Shown here one piece after another: positions 45,427 to 57,337 of a DNA stretch of 64,000 nt. The translations under genes and the position numbers were made by a program. Origin of the DNA: Fistulifera solaris (Eukaryota > Bacillariophyta > Bacillariophyceae > Naviculales > Stauroneidaceae); NCBI GenBank assembly GCA_030295235.1, contig AP026153.1, positions 662,291 to 726,290 of the forward strand. The letters are read 5' to 3'. Below the pieces are notes generated by a model. The model did not search any database, was not told the origin of the DNA, and saw only the letters and a program-made list of their open reading frames with translations. Position 1 is the stretch's first letter, and each line of letters opens with the position of its first letter.

Positions 45427-47945
45427 ATGTCTCGTCGAATGTCATTCGGAGGAAGCGCATTGCGCGACGTTTCAACAATACAAAATGTGCGTTCATCTTC
45501 GGTATCCCGACGTATGTCGATCGCGCACAGCGACTTTCGGTCGGCGACGCCTGTGAAGGATCGCCGTGCCCTGCTGGATGACTGGAGAAAGCAACAAAAA
45601 GCAGAAGAGGATGAGAAACTTCACAAAGGGCGAAGCTCCAACCCCCGCTGCACCCATCGTCTTCGTCGACGCCAGGTAGCGATTCGGCCGCTTCGGGAGG
45701 AACGACGGCACTTGAAAGGTACCGCATGCGGAAAACTCAGAGAATGAATGAGGCACTTCAGGATAGCACCATGGAGTTTCGTGATGTCACTTCTCAGGCG
45801 CTATTGAGTGCAACGACGCCTAGCAACTCGTTGGCCTCTGCTAGACGACGAAGTATGTCTATCGCTCCTCTGCAAAGAGGCTTCCCGCCCTTGGCTCCGT
45901 CTCAGGATTCAAACCATACTTTGAGTCAGCTTACCCAAGATGAGACGCTCGTAGCAGAGATGGATTCTGTGGAGGGTGCAAGTTTGAAGTCTCGTCTTCG
46001 TGAAATGAAGCAGCGCGTTGACCAGCTCGAGCAGGAAAAGATGGTCTTGAGCATGGCAAAAGCACCATTGGAAGCCCGTCTACGACAAAAGGAAGATGAG
46101 TGGGAAAAGGAAAGCAACCGTCTTCTGGACGAGATCGATACGCTCCGGGAATCCAGTCGTTCTGCAGAGGACCGCTATCGTGACCTAGTCTTGAAACATG
46201 AAGCGTTAGAAGAGGAATCTAAGCACTTGCGTTATCAAGTGCTCAAGGCTTCTAGCTCTAGGAATGCTGGATTAGAGAGTCGCGTAGCAGACTCGGGATG
46301 GTCGCGTATGGTTCAAAATGATCGCGATATTCTTGACCTGAAAGAGAAGCTACGTAGCGCTGAAGAAGAGATTGATTCACTTCGACTTGCAAAGGTATCG
46401 GTCGAGAAAGAGCTGCATGCCTTCAAGATTGAACTTTCGTCTGCTCTGAGAAGCTTGGATGAGCTTCAACATGAGTTTGATGAGCTGCATCGCTCAAAAA
46501 CGGAAAATCGTGACGCGGAGATTAAGTTAGAGGTTCTACAAATCGAGCACATTGCGACTTCGGCGCAACTAAATGCCGTTTGCAGCGATCTAGCAGCCAC
46601 CAAAGCAAGGTATGAAGTCGCCATGAGTGAGAAAGAGGTGGAGCACAAAAAACAATTGGAAGAAATGCAGTTCGAAATGAGCGTTTTGAAAACACGAGCC
46701 GCAAAAGCTGTTGACGACACCCAGAACACCTCCATTTTCGAAGTCGAAGATGATGCAGTACTAAAAGCTCGGATCGAAGAGAGGGACCGACGAATCGCCG
46801 AGCTCGAAGAACAATTGCTAAGCAGCGAGCAACAGCGTCGTAAGATGCACAATTGTATCCAAGAACTCCGTGGTAACATCCGTGTTTATGTCAGAACCCG
46901 TCCTTTCCTACCGAATGACCAGACAAACGAGGAACCTGCTATAGACGTTTCCCCGGACGGAGAATCGCTCACAATTCTCGATCAGCGAAATGGTGCAACG
47001 CACGACTTCAAGTTCGATAAAGTCTTTCCACCTTCGGCCGGACAGGACAATGTCTTTCAAGAAGTTGCAGACTTTGTTCAAAGCGCGCTTGACGGATATA
47101 ACGTCTGTCTCTTCTCGTATGGTCAAACAGGATCCGGAAAGACCCATACTATGCAGGGCAGTGGAAACGCTGCCATGCGCGGCATTATTCCCCGAGCCGT
47201 TGAACAGATTCTTACGCAGGCGAAGGTTCTGCAAAGCCAGAAATGGTCATTCAACCTCAGCGCTTCATTTCTCGAAATCTACAATGAAGAAATCAAAGAT
47301 CTGCTGGTACAAATGTCGGAATCTAAGCACCCTGACTCGCACAAACTGAAGATCAAACGTTCACGTGAAGGAAAGAGCTATGTTGATGGTTTGACTGAGG
47401 TCCCTATTGAAACGCGAGACTCCGCAACAGGCATGCAGCAGCTTGATGCGCTTATGTCTGTTGCAGCTAGAACACGATCTGTTGCTAGTACTAAAATGAA
47501 TGCACAGAGTTCTCGCAGCCATTCGGTCTTTATGTTGCATCTTCGAGGAATCAATGAGGACAGTGGCACTGTGGTGGAAGGTACATTGAATCTTTGTGAC
47601 TTAGCTGGAAGTGAGCGGCTGGACCGAAGTGGAGCAGATTCCGACGCACAGAGATTGAGAGAAACGCAGGCTATCAACAAGAGTTTAAGCTGCTTGGGTG
47701 ATGTTTTCAACGCTCTTGCTCAACGGGCAAGTCACATTCCCTACCGAAACTCTACGTTGACTTATCTCCTGCAAGACTGTTTGAGTGGGGATGGAAAGGC
47801 GCTCATGTTTGTTAATTTGAGCCCGACATCTGCCAGTAGTAATGAAAGTCTGTGCTCTCTTCGATTCGCTCAACGAGTCAACCAAGTTGAATTGGGAAAG
47901 CCGACAAAGAACATTCAGTACAACAAATCGCGCAAGACGAAGTGA
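45427..47945 (+). CDS. kinesin-14, C-terminal motor (KIFC/Ncd type)
   Basis: 839 aa. The N-terminal tail is basic and Ser-rich with repeated RRMS sites (SRRMSFGG, SRRMSIAH, ARRRSMSIA), possible kinase targets and microtubule-binding. Residues ~195-475 form a long coiled coil. The neck and motor begin at IQELRGNIRVYVRTRPF (~residue 480) and contain the P-loop YGQTGSGKTHTM, switch I NAQSSRSHSVF and switch II LCDLAGSERLDRSGA. The neck-before-motor order is the mark of minus-end-directed kinesin-14, which acts in spindles. One base is missing in the tail between ~45630 and 45660 (C-rich), outside the motor. Start ATG at 45427; an ATG at 45727 after the break would give a shorter protein. Confidence 0.93.
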
Positions 47946-48956
47946 GAAGCGAATCCATTGCTCTACTTTAGCCGTAAGAAAATATAAAAACAATCGCCAG
48001 CGATTTCTTGCCCGCTGCCCTCGATTTTTTTGTGTAGGAAAAAAGGTATGTATGTGCTTTCAGCACCCGAAAAAAAGGCTCGCTAGTTTTGACGGACCCA
48101 GGTAATTCTTCCAAAAGTTGCGTCGAGCGATTGCGGTCAAATGACCATGCATTCTTCGGGCAAGAGGCTGTGAATGGTGGGGATTGTTGGCCATACACTT
48201 TTCTCACAAAGGTGCGCAGTGAAGGAGATCGCGTCACTATTCAGGCAAAGTATCTCCACAGACACTGATTGTTGAACCGACGAGCTCCACTTACAAGGTT
48301 GCGCTATTCATTCAGCAGGCTCAATTGCCTTTCCCTACAGTACAGCTTCAATAGTATTGAGCTTTCATCCAACGCGCTGCTTAACGTGCCCGCACAAATT
48401 GAAGACACCCACCAAAATTCGGGTGATACTGCAATTTCACTCGCTTGCATAACACTCGAATACTCCGGATCATAAAACAAATAAGCACAACCTCTTCTTC
48501 ACCTCTTTCAGTGTTGTGCTTCCCGAAAACGCTTCAAACAGTACTGAACGCTTGGCCTTGTGCATCCTCCAACACGTTGCTTTCTTTTGGTGGGCAAGTC
48601 TCCGACTAGAAGTTTTGAACGATGCTGATCGGCGGGCTATGAGCTTTGCCAACGCCTTCAAACAATTTCTCAAGCAATGGCTTCGACCAGTGCATAGGTT
48701 GTATTCCGTAAGATAAATAGAGTGGCCATTTTACATTTGTACTTCATAACTGCATCACGTGCCACCCGTCAACGACCATCTTACGTTTCTGGCATCGGCC
48801 CATAACTCATCCGCAAGCAGTCCTTTTACTCGCTGACAAAAGTGACCTCAATTCAGGCTGAAGGATCGTCGCGCTCGCGACTGTGACTGAAAAAAAGCTA
48901 CATAGCACCAACGTGTTTGGATCACATTCGTTCTCGCCATAATTTTCATCCATAGC
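47946..48956. other. intergenic region with weak coding-like stretches
   Basis: A 56-codon open stretch at about 48078-48265 (plus), and another at ~48509-48716 (plus) preceded by a possible acceptor CTCTTTCAG, read like protein but have no recognisable family or start. They might be pieces of one small broken or spliced gene. Confidence 0.3.
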
Positions 48957-49829
48957 CTATTCAAAAACTTTTTGGTCGACCACATGACAAGCTTGGATAG
49001 AATCGAGACGTGGGAAGTCTTGCTGAACATACGCCAAATATTCGTCCTTCCATAGCATTCCCTGCTTGGGTCCGTGCTCACCGTATCCGGTGAATACTTT
49101 CGAAAGTGTCTCAAAGGAATGGCGTCCGACTATTTCGCCCCACGGAACTTCCCACGGAGAACCACCCGCGAGACGTCCATTCGGTTGCAAAGCTACAATA
49201 AACTGATTGTTTCGTGAATGTTTGCCGGATCCGGCGTAGGCTAGATAGCCTTGTGCGAAGCGTTTGACATCACCGTGTTGACGATGATCCGGTCCTTCCG
49301 GCAACCAATTGGTATCATCTGGTAGCGTTTCCTTATATGCTTTCGATGCTGGCCCCGCTAAGCCAAACTGACAGAGAAATCCGTGTACGCAACGCATCAA
49401 GGGGACTTGATTTGTATTAAAATACTGATCTTGAACCATTTGCAGGAAACGCTCGGCTCCATTCGGCGCCCACGCGTGATGAACAGCAATATTCCAAGGT
49501 CCGGCGGTAGTTTGACAGCATACCAATGTGACTTTATCGTCAGCAGGAGGAGTAATCATGTGACGAGGACCCATTTGAGGATTCTTTTCTTCCAAAGTTA
49601 GATCATCCCAGCGTTGATACGGGCAAGATAACCGGGTTTCGTAGGACGGCTTAACTGCTATTGCATAACCGGAAAGCTTTGCTTGAGGAGGCACGGTAGA
49701 ACCTTGAAATGACGGTTCTTTCCAGTCCGGAAGTGTAATAATTGCAAAGAAAATCAGGATTATACCGAAGAAAACCCAGATCGGCGTGCGCTGATTACGG
49801 CGGTTTGATTTTGTTTGAACGGCTACCAT
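48957..49829 (-). CDS. cyclophilin-like peptidyl-prolyl isomerase domain protein with N-terminal membrane anchor
   Basis: 290 aa, uninterrupted. A basic N-terminus and one hydrophobic helix (IWVFFGIILIFFAIITL, ~residues 18-34) suggest a type II protein of the secretory pathway. Residues ~95-285 match the cyclophilin fold: LMRCVHGFLCQFG, YLAYAGSGKHSRNNQFIVAL, PWGEIVGRHSFETL, VFTGYGEHGP. The catalytic Arg is retained (RCVHGFL), but the usual FxxQGGD is LCQFGLA, so isomerase activity is uncertain. Start at ATG 49829. Confidence 0.8.
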   Translation of the reverse strand: MVAVQTKSNRRNQRTPIWVFFGIILIFFAIITLPDWKEPSFQGSTVPPQAKLSGYAIAVKPSYETRLSCPYQRWDDLTLEEKNPQMGPRHMITPPADDKVTLVCCQTTAGPWNIAVHHAWAPNGAERFLQMVQDQYFNTNQVPLMRCVHGFLCQFGLAGPASKAYKETLPDDTNWLPEGPDHRQHGDVKRFAQGYLAYAGSGKHSRNNQFIVALQPNGRLAGGSPWEVPWGEIVGRHSFETLSKVFTGYGEHGPKQGMLWKDEYLAYVQQDFPRLDSIQACHVVDQKVFE

Positions 49830-50338
49830 TGCTTTCAAGCTGTCTGTTCGCTTGCTTTTCGCCTGTAAGTTACACGAGATATATTCACGATTTCATTTTA
49901 TTGCAGATAGGAAGATCAAGTCACATCATTTGATGATTGATCATTATATTTCGCTCTTCGAAGGAATTATTATGACCTATCGTCCTTCACGACGAAATGC
50001 CTCCGCAAAAAGGCCCGGTCTACTATAACCGTCATTGTGTCGTCCGTCTAAAGCGCCACTTTTTCTTACGGAGTAGTTTTTATTAACGAATTGAATAAGT
50101 CTAGATGGAGGCAAAATTTATCAAGATCAGCTTAATTGTGCTTTGATTTAGTCGATATAGACAGCTTTATCAACATGGATGATTTGAAGTGGCCGTATAA
50201 TGATCTCCTTCTCAATTAAAACAGGCGCGCCGATCTTCAGTTGCCACTGGCTAACGACTACTCTACCAGTCATATTTTCGTCTTTCTGTGCATACGATCT
50301 CTTTGCTTCAAAAGATGATCATCAGCAATTTCTTTTCT
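49830..50338. other. intergenic region, no supported gene
   Basis: AT-rich; no gene recognised. It includes the 5' flank of the cyclophilin-like gene and the 3' end of the transporter gene. Confidence 0.4.
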
Positions 50339-51406
50339 TCAAACACCCGCAATGAGTGGCTTGCGATCCATATCGGACAATTCTTGTACATCGCTAGCAT
50401 GGTGTTTGAGTTGCGATCGAGGCTGTTGGCCCTTCTTTTGACTCATTTTATACAAAGAAGAGTACATGAGTCCACCCAAAACGAGGATTGCACCCGCTGG
50501 GTAGAACCAGGAAAATCCCTTAGGAAAAAGGACAAAAGACAAGATCAGTGTCATTCCCTTTCGACCAGTCGCTACGAGAACAGCTGTCACTCCACCAAAG
50601 CGCTTGACCACATTCATGTGCATTGAAATAGCCACGTACGAAATAATGGTGTAGATCAAAATGTAGGAGAGTAGAGAATCGCTGGTCGTCAACAATTTCC
50701 AACAGCCCCACAAATCTCCTGACAACATTGTTGTAAAAGTCATGGCTATCAGCGTCAAAATGTTGGTATATACAGTGACTTCTAATCGACTACTTCCAGC
50801 CTGAAAGAGTCGCTCTTGTGCATTTGGCAGTACAGCGTCGGCACAAACCGAGAGTGTCACAAACAATAGCCCTATCGGATGAAAGGACGGCGCCAATTCC
50901 CAGTCTGCAGCGGCAAATAGCACCAAACCGACACAAATTGCAAAAGCACAAATATACTCGACCGAAGAAAAGATCTTGGCATGCCAGATTGAAGCAATGA
51001 TCATGGTTGGAATCAATTTGCATGATCGAAAGACGACTTTTGTCGGAAAATTGATAAAGTTGAGTGACAAATTCGAGAGTGCCGAAGACGCCAACAGACA
51101 TCCCGTGAGTAAAGGGTATGCGGAGATAGGTGCAGCTCTTCCATATTCTTTACGAATGTAGTGGCGTTCCCAAAAGGAGCAAACGGTTACCCCGAGCACT
51201 TCAAAAAAGCCGAGCATGACACCATAATTCCAGCCAGGTACATTCATGATAGCTTCTTGCAGGTAATTGTGAATACCGAAAAAGACAAAGACAGCTGATC
51301 CAAGAATGGCAAATTGTGTATTTGAAGACATCATCTCAAAACGCTGCGATAAACTCGCTGCCGTCATGATCATCGCGTGTTGATGATTGTCGTCTGATGT
51401 GCCCAT
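50339..51406 (-). CDS. SLC35B-type PAPS transporter
   Basis: 355 aa with about ten membrane helices, a drug/metabolite-transporter fold. The nearest recognised group is SLC35B2/B3, which import 3'-phosphoadenosine 5'-phosphosulfate into the Golgi lumen for sulfation. Supporting segments are FFGIHNYLQEAIMN, NFPTKVVFRSCKLIPTMIIA, SVCADAVLPNAQERLF and VKRFGGVTAVLVATGRKGMT. The C-terminal tail is cytosolic and polar. One exon from ATG 51406, no frameshift. Nucleotide-sugar specificity remains a possibility. Confidence 0.9.
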   Translation of the reverse strand: MGTSDDNHQHAMIMTAASLSQRFEMMSSNTQFAILGSAVFVFFGIHNYLQEAIMNVPGWNYGVMLGFFEVLGVTVCSFWERHYIRKEYGRAAPISAYPLLTGCLLASSALSNLSLNFINFPTKVVFRSCKLIPTMIIASIWHAKIFSSVEYICAFAICVGLVLFAAADWELAPSFHPIGLLFVTLSVCADAVLPNAQERLFQAGSSRLEVTVYTNILTLIAMTFTTMLSGDLWGCWKLLTTSDSLLSYILIYTIISYVAISMHMNVVKRFGGVTAVLVATGRKGMTLILSFVLFPKGFSWFYPAGAILVLGGLMYSSLYKMSQKKGQQPRSQLKHHASDVQELSDMDRKPLIAGV

Positions 51407-51757
51407 ACTTTGATAGCTCTTGTGAGATCAAAGCAAGAGCTATTTCGCCCGATCGGTTGCAAGTGCGCAGTCAAAGGATAGAAGTAATTGTTGTGCTCAA
51501 AACCGTAACGAAAAGGGTCACTTTTTCTTCAAAGCCAACAATTAATAACAAGAGGTCATCGCAATGCAATTTTTTCGTTTTGTCGAATTTTTGGACCTCG
51601 AAAGTCATGTGTACACGGACAGACCGTACTTAAACTAACTTTAGGGGCCGACCTAGATTTCTCAACTACAAGTAAGTAGTCTTTGAATTTTAAGTCAAGT
51701 TGGAAATGTTGCATTCCAATGACCAATGAATGATTGTAAAATCGGCTATGTTCACTT
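51407..51757. other. intergenic region, no supported gene
   Basis: No gene recognised; the promoter of the SLC35B gene is presumed here. Confidence 0.4.
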
Positions 51758-52504
51758 CTATCGACAGTCTAATTCCCACAATCCTGGTATGAACTCTTCT
51801 CGTATTTGACAAGTTAATGCGTCGCATTGTAATGTGTATTCTCTCCAAATACCGCCCGTGATAGGATCGACTCCTGCACCGCGCAGGTAAAACATAGGCA
51901 GAACGTTCAAATAACGGAACAGCTGACCCAATCCTACTTGCCCCGACGCAACCAGTTCTTGACACGAATCTTGATGTATTGTAACTTCGCTATCCGCTCG
52001 ACAGAACTCAACACCCAGCACTTCCAAATATACAGTTCGATCCCACACGCGCCGATTGTCTTGCCGAAACGAACATTTCTCCACACGAACCGACACATCC
52101 GCATCATAATAGCTGGCAATAAGACGTTGTAAATTACCGTTTGCCGTCAAAACAAGACGATCCAATGGATTAGTTAATCCAAACGCGGTTGCAAGAGTCG
52201 TTGCATTCTCACTGGTACCGGTCAAGGCATCTACAAACGACTCAGTTTGTAGTCCCCGCGCCATGATGTCGCCGAGACTCGTAGTGCTTGCTGCAGAAGC
52301 GCTACCTCGAGAAAGAATCTCAGTTTCAATCTTCTTTTCATTTAAAATCATGTCGGTTTGTTCTATCGTCATATTTCCGCTTGAATCGAACGCTAGCTGA
52401 GTACAGAATCTTTCTTGGCGGGGAAATATCCAGGAATATACTCCGCCACACAACAAAAGACACAGCTCGAAGAGCACGAAGACGCTTAGTAACCGTACTC
52501 TCAT
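51758..52504 (-). CDS. secretory or plastid protein, chorismate-lyase-fold-like (tentative)
   Basis: 248 aa from ATG 52504. A signal peptide (MRVRLLSVFVLFELCLLLCG) is followed by a ~170-residue domain. NPLDRLVLTANGNLQRLIAS, YYDADVSVRVEKCSFRQD, RTVYLEVLGVEFCRADSEVT and LGQLFRYLNVLPMFYLRGAG together resemble the core of chorismate-pyruvate-lyase/UTRA-like proteins as found in cyanobacteria and plastid-bearing algae. The catalytic residues of true chorismate lyases cannot be confirmed by eye, so enzymatic function is not claimed. No frameshift. Confidence 0.55.
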   Translation of the reverse strand: MRVRLLSVFVLFELCLLLCGGVYSWIFPRQERFCTQLAFDSSGNMTIEQTDMILNEKKIETEILSRGSASAASTTSLGDIMARGLQTESFVDALTGTSENATTLATAFGLTNPLDRLVLTANGNLQRLIASYYDADVSVRVEKCSFRQDNRRVWDRTVYLEVLGVEFCRADSEVTIHQDSCQELVASGQVGLGQLFRYLNVLPMFYLRGAGVDPITGGIWREYTLQCDALTCQIREEFIPGLWELDCR

Positions 52505-53223
52505 TACGAATGAATGAGCAGGAAGAATTTTGCACTTAAAATCGAAAAACGAAAGCAAGATGCGTTATTAGCTTCTCAACAGTCTCGTTTTCATAACAGT
52601 GACTTAGCAATTCTGCAGCTACAGATGATAAGAACAGCATATTATTATTATTATTTGTGCGAGTGCGAGACAAAAAGGCGACAAAAGACGACGAATGAAT
52701 AAAAAGCAACGAGCGATGCGAGCGAACAAGGGCGATGTCCTATCGGTAATTGCACCGTATTCTCATTCATGACTGAAATGCAATCGCGGGAAATTTGAGG
52801 TCACCCTCTGACCAATAGTAAATGTCACAGAAAATGATCTCCAAAGCTTGTCGACGTAAACTATAGCTTTATCATGGTAAATCAGCAATCAATTCTCAAA
52901 GTAGAGGAACTAACGATATAAGGTTACATTGATCTGAAAGATTAGTAAACATGGCTGAGAATGCAGTCGCCTTAACGACAATCTTTTTCGGGGTAGTTTA
53001 GAACAGAAGACATCATAGGAGTAAATGTAATTTTCTCCTTGCAGAAGGGCTTTTAAAACTACTCCGTATTCCTTCAGGTGAGGTGAAGTATGCGTCGTCG
53101 CTGCCTTATTCATTGCTCCGTAGCAACCTTACTGAGAAAGACTCAAGTGCGCCGTCCTTGGAAACTAAAGTACTAACGAATCAACACATTCATTCCCAAA
53201 TTGCGTGCTATACATGATACTGG
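52505..53223. other. intergenic region, no supported gene
   Basis: A TTATTATTATTATT trinucleotide run lies near 52641. No gene recognised. Confidence 0.45.
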
Positions 53224-53820
53224 TTATAAATATTTTCCAACCCATCGAAATGCTTCTGAGTAGCCTTCTCCTTTGAATACGGATATTCGAAAGATAGCCA
53301 TGGCCGATTCCGCATCCTTCGATTTTCGTTCCTGCTCCAGTCTTTCCCACTCTAGCTTTTGTAGTATAGCGGCTGTCGACATGGCTTCTGGTAAGTCACA
53401 TTTATTGAGTAACACACAAACTGCAATATTTGTATCGAGCGTGTGAAGTAAAGCATCCAACTCGTAGGCAGCTTCTTCGAGACGTACAGCATCGGCTGCG
53501 TCAACTACAAAAAGAACGGCTGCATTTTCCGTCAGATAATCTGACCATAAGTGACGTACAGCCTCGTGGCCTCCTAGATCAGTCACACGAAATTGTATGC
53601 CTCCCAATTGAATGGCCGCAGCACTTTCTGTGGGTCGATCCGTCGGAGGAAAAGAACGTATCGTATCAGTTTGCAATCGATGCAATAGAGTCGTCTTTCC
53701 CGCGTTATCAAGCCCCAATAAAACAATGCTCCCTTCTTTTCCCTGTAGACCTAGCGTTTCCAACAAACGACTTACAAGTGCTGAAACACTGCTCCAAAGA
53801 GCAGAAAAATACGTCGACAT
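53224..53820 (-). CDS. SAR1: Sar1-like small GTPase
   Basis: 198 aa. Sar1 recruits the COPII coat at the ER. An amphipathic N-terminus (MSTYFSALWSSVSALVSRLL) precedes the G1 loop GLDNAGKTT, DLGGHE (switch II), NKCD (G4) and the Sar1-typical end ISVFKGEGYSEAFRWVGKYL. Unlike Arf proteins it has no N-terminal Gly for myristoylation, as expected for Sar1. The switch I region (PPTDRPTESAA) is divergent from the usual form, so this may be a second, specialised Sar1. The frame is open upstream to 54186, with in-frame ATGs that would add ~120 residues including a hydrophobic segment (VYFVIYLFLFG); I prefer the start at 53820. Confidence 0.88.
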   Translation of the reverse strand: MSTYFSALWSSVSALVSRLLETLGLQGKEGSIVLLGLDNAGKTTLLHRLQTDTIRSFPPTDRPTESAAAIQLGGIQFRVTDLGGHEAVRHLWSDYLTENAAVLFVVDAADAVRLEEAAYELDALLHTLDTNIAVCVLLNKCDLPEAMSTAAILQKLEWERLEQERKSKDAESAMAIFRISVFKGEGYSEAFRWVGKYL

Positions 53821-54465
53821 GGAATTGTTGCTGTCGTCTTTGCTCACTGTTTCGGTGTTGATTGAAAATGTATCGAAATGCGAAATCGGAAGACGCCCGA
53901 ATAGAAACAAATAAATCACGAAATAGACTGATAACCGCAACTCTGCCCAAAGACTCAAAGATTTCTTTGGTTTCATGGTCTTTGCTGCACGCATTTCGCA
54001 TTTCTCCTCTTGCGTCGCGTTGAGCAATAAGATTTTGTCTGCGGGCGGCGGGTCTCCCGCCACCCGCCACCGCCACGCATCCCGCATTAAATAATTTGGC
54101 TGGCGCTGGCTGGCGCTTCGTCTTGTCCGTTGCGAGCAGGCACGTGTAACCGTGCTATGCATTGGATTGGATGGCTCTGGTTTCACGTATTACTTTATCA
54201 TTTGATAACCGCTTTATGTGTCCGTTGTCATCAACAGTAAAACATTATGTACTCTGGGAAAGAATCCGGTGCCGCTCGTACGACGTACGACGTACGCAAA
54301 TGTTGTGAGAGTGGAGATAGCACCGCAAATTTTCAACAACCCTCAACACGACGAGCTATCATTGTCATCATTGATTAATGAAAGACCGCACGTTGTTTTG
54401 CTGTTCCTTATTACGAAATCACTCTGCAAACCTGCCTTGTCTTTGATTTGAACGGATACATTGAC
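53821..54465. other. intergenic region between divergent Sar1 and importin genes
   Basis: Divergent promoters are expected here. GTACGACGTACGACGTACG at ~54279 is a 7-bp tandem repeat. No further gene recognised. Confidence 0.45.
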
Positions 54466-57337
54466 ATGGATTTGACTACTACGCTTTTGGCGGCTTCGAA
54501 AGCCGGTACGTCTACCTGCTTGCATTTACTTGCTGCTTTCACAAAGTCACAGGAATGACGTATTCACAATATCTTCTCTTGCTCCATCTGTCCCTTCTCA
54601 CTTTTCTCCTTTGTTATCACCCCGCTTTTTCCGTGTCTCTCTTTTCTCCATGCGTCGTTTGTCATCGGACGCTTATGTACCTTGTTCTACCTTGATCGTC
54701 GAATTGTCTTTTCATTTTTTTTTTTAAAACTGCAAAAACTATTTAGATAAGAACGCTGAAGCGCAGCTTCATCAGTGGACCGAACAGAACTATGCCCAGA
54801 TTGCTCCCGCTTTAGCTCTCGAACTAGCGTCGGAAGACAAACCGGAGCAGGCGCGAACCAGCGCTGGTCTTTTCTTGAAAAATACTCTTTACGGAAAATC
54901 GGTCAAAACGCAGCAAATTTATCACGCCCGTTGGAAATCTTTGAGCGCAGAGACCCGAAAATCGATCAAAGACTCACTCATGCTTGCTCTCCGTAGTAAT
55001 TTGCCCAGTATTGCGCATTTCGGTGCGATTGCGGCTTCGGAGGTGGCAGCTGTTGAACTTCCTTATCGTGAATGGCCAGAGCTCCTCCCTACGCTTACAG
55101 CGAACTTGGAGGCTGCTCCGCACATCCAACAGGCGGCTTTCGAGTGTCTTGGTTATTCGCTCGAGCGTATGGGAGAGTTGGAGGAGACCGTTCCCGGATG
55201 GCCGGAGCTTCAAACGGATTTGGTGGACAAAATGTTGACCACAATTGTCAATGGAGTCTCTCCTAGCAAGCCAGAGCCTATTCGCATTCGTGCTTTGACA
55301 GCTTTGCGCAACAGTTTAGTCTTTGTCAAGAAAAATATGCAGGTAGCTGAAGAGCGCAATTTCATTATGCGCGCGGCGCTCATGGAGGCGACGCGTTCTC
55401 CAGATGTCAGTATCCGAAAACTGGCTTACGAATCGCTAGACCAGGTTGCCGAGCTGTATTACGAACACTTGCAAGATTACATGAGCAACATTTTCGAACT
55501 GTCGACGCAAGCGATTCGAACAGATCCCGACGAATCCGTTAAGATTGCTGCTATTGAGTTCTGGAGTACGGTCGCCACTGTTGAGATGTCCATCATTGAT
55601 GAGCAGGCTCTAGGAAGTTCGTCGCTCGCTTGTCAGTACTACACGAAATCGGCACTTCCTAATTTGGTTCCTCTGATTCTCGAGACATTGTCTCAACAAG
55701 ATGAACACATTGAGGAGGATGAAATTGATTTGCATTCGACGGGGGCTTTGTGCTTGCAGACTATCTCACAAACCGTCGAAGACATCATCATCCCATCCGT
55801 TATGCCTTTTGTGAATCAGAATATCAGCTCCGATAACTGGCGTTTGCGAGATGCTGCTATTGTTGCGTTCTCATGCATTCTGGACGGGCCCGATACTCAA
55901 GCTGTGGCACAGTATGTTTCGCAAAGCATTCCGGTTCTTCTGCAAAGCTTTGAAGATCCAAATGAAACGGTGCGACAATCCGCGATCTTTTGCTTGAGTA
56001 CCATCTGTAAGTTGCACGCGATTGCCATTCAACCTGCTCAAGTGCATGGCATCTTGGAGTGTCTTTTGAAAAAGCTGGCAGAATCGCCCAAGGTTGCCTC
56101 GCAAGCCTGTTCAGCAATTTACAACATCGCGCGCAGCCTTCGTGACGAAACCGACCAGGATACAAACCTTATGTCACAGCCGATGATGACGTTGTTGCAA
56201 AGTTTGTTCCAAGTATGTGATCGCTCGGACGCCAGTGAACATAACTTGCGTGCGACTAGTTTAGAAGCGGCCGCGGAAGTTATTAGCAGCGCTGCAAGAG
56301 ATGTGCATATCATTCTCGTTCAGGTGCTACCAAATGTGATTGATCGAGTAGAGGCTGCGTTGAAAATGCCATCTCTTTCCAAGGAAGAAAACGATGAGAA
56401 GTTTCAGTTGTTGAGCAACTGGTGTATTCTGTACCAGGCCCTATTGCGACAGCTACCAAAGGAAGCTGTTCTGCCCCATGCCGATCGATGCATGGCCACT
56501 CTGTTGCAAATCTTGCAAATGGATAATTCAATTTCTCACGATGAAGCTTTCATGGCCATCGGGTCTCTTGTCGACAATGTGGAAGGTGACTTTGCGGTAC
56601 GTAGACTGTGTATTTGATCAAAGACTTTGTCGTCGGGTCGAACCTGACACAGCCTATTGCTACCTTACAGAAATATCTGGATTACACCATCCCTCTGCTC
56701 ATCAAAGGAATTTCGAAATTTGAAGAGACGAATTCGTGCAAGACGGCAATCGGTACGCTGGTCGATATCAGTGTGAATTGTGGAGGGAATCTTGTTCGCT
56801 TTGGAGACCAGCTAGTCAGTGTTCTTTTGAATGCCTCAAAGATAGCTCGGCGGATCGTAGTCTTAAGCCTGTTGTTATCTCTTGTTTGGGTGACCTGGCT
56901 ATGGCGCTACAAGGCGCCTACGAACCTACATGCAGGTGACCGCAATGCTCTTGATGCAGGCTGCACAGCAGCAAGCACCTGCCGACGATGAGGACTTGCT
57001 TCTATTTATCAACGAGCTTCGTCTAGCCGTCTTGGAGGCTTACATGGGAATTCTCATTGCTTTCGAAGATGGTAACAAATTGCACTTGTACATGCAGCTG
57101 CTTCAGAACATTTTTGGTTTCCTTCAATACTTGGCGACACCTGCCAGTTGCGCCGACGAGCAAGTCGTAATAAAGGCTGTGACCCTTCTTGGCGACATTG
57201 CTCGACTTCTCGGTAGCAATGATTCCGTCAAAGCTTCACTGAAATCACCCTTTGTTATGCAATTGCTTACGCAATGCGCCGACGTTTCGACTTCAACATG
57301 GACGAATGAACAGGTGAGCGCCGCAGTGCAATCCTAG
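54466..57337 (+). CDS. KPNB1: importin subunit beta-1 (karyopherin beta-1)
   Basis: 852 aa, built entirely of HEAT repeats; carries importin-alpha/NLS cargo through nuclear pores. Exons are 54466-54505, 54747-56596 and 56671-57337, with a 241-bp first intron and a 74-bp second intron. The importin-beta N-terminal domain (Ran-binding) is at ~residues 20-100 (AEAQLHQWTEQNYAQIAPAL, ARTSAGLFLKNTLYGKSV). HEAT helices typical of KPNB1 follow (e.g. NWRLRDAAIVAFSCILDGPD, DPNETVRQSAIFCLSTICKL). In exon 3 one base is missing at 56838-56840 (AAA) and one C at 56925-56926. The end (WTNEQVSAAVQS) is reached in frame after both corrections. A GTGAGC donor-like site lies after TNEQ, so a further 3' exon cannot be excluded. 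Confidence 0.94.

Noticed and set aside
46466-46879. 137-codon minus-strand Ser-rich frame
   Set aside because: Antisense to the kinesin coiled coil; compositional artefact.
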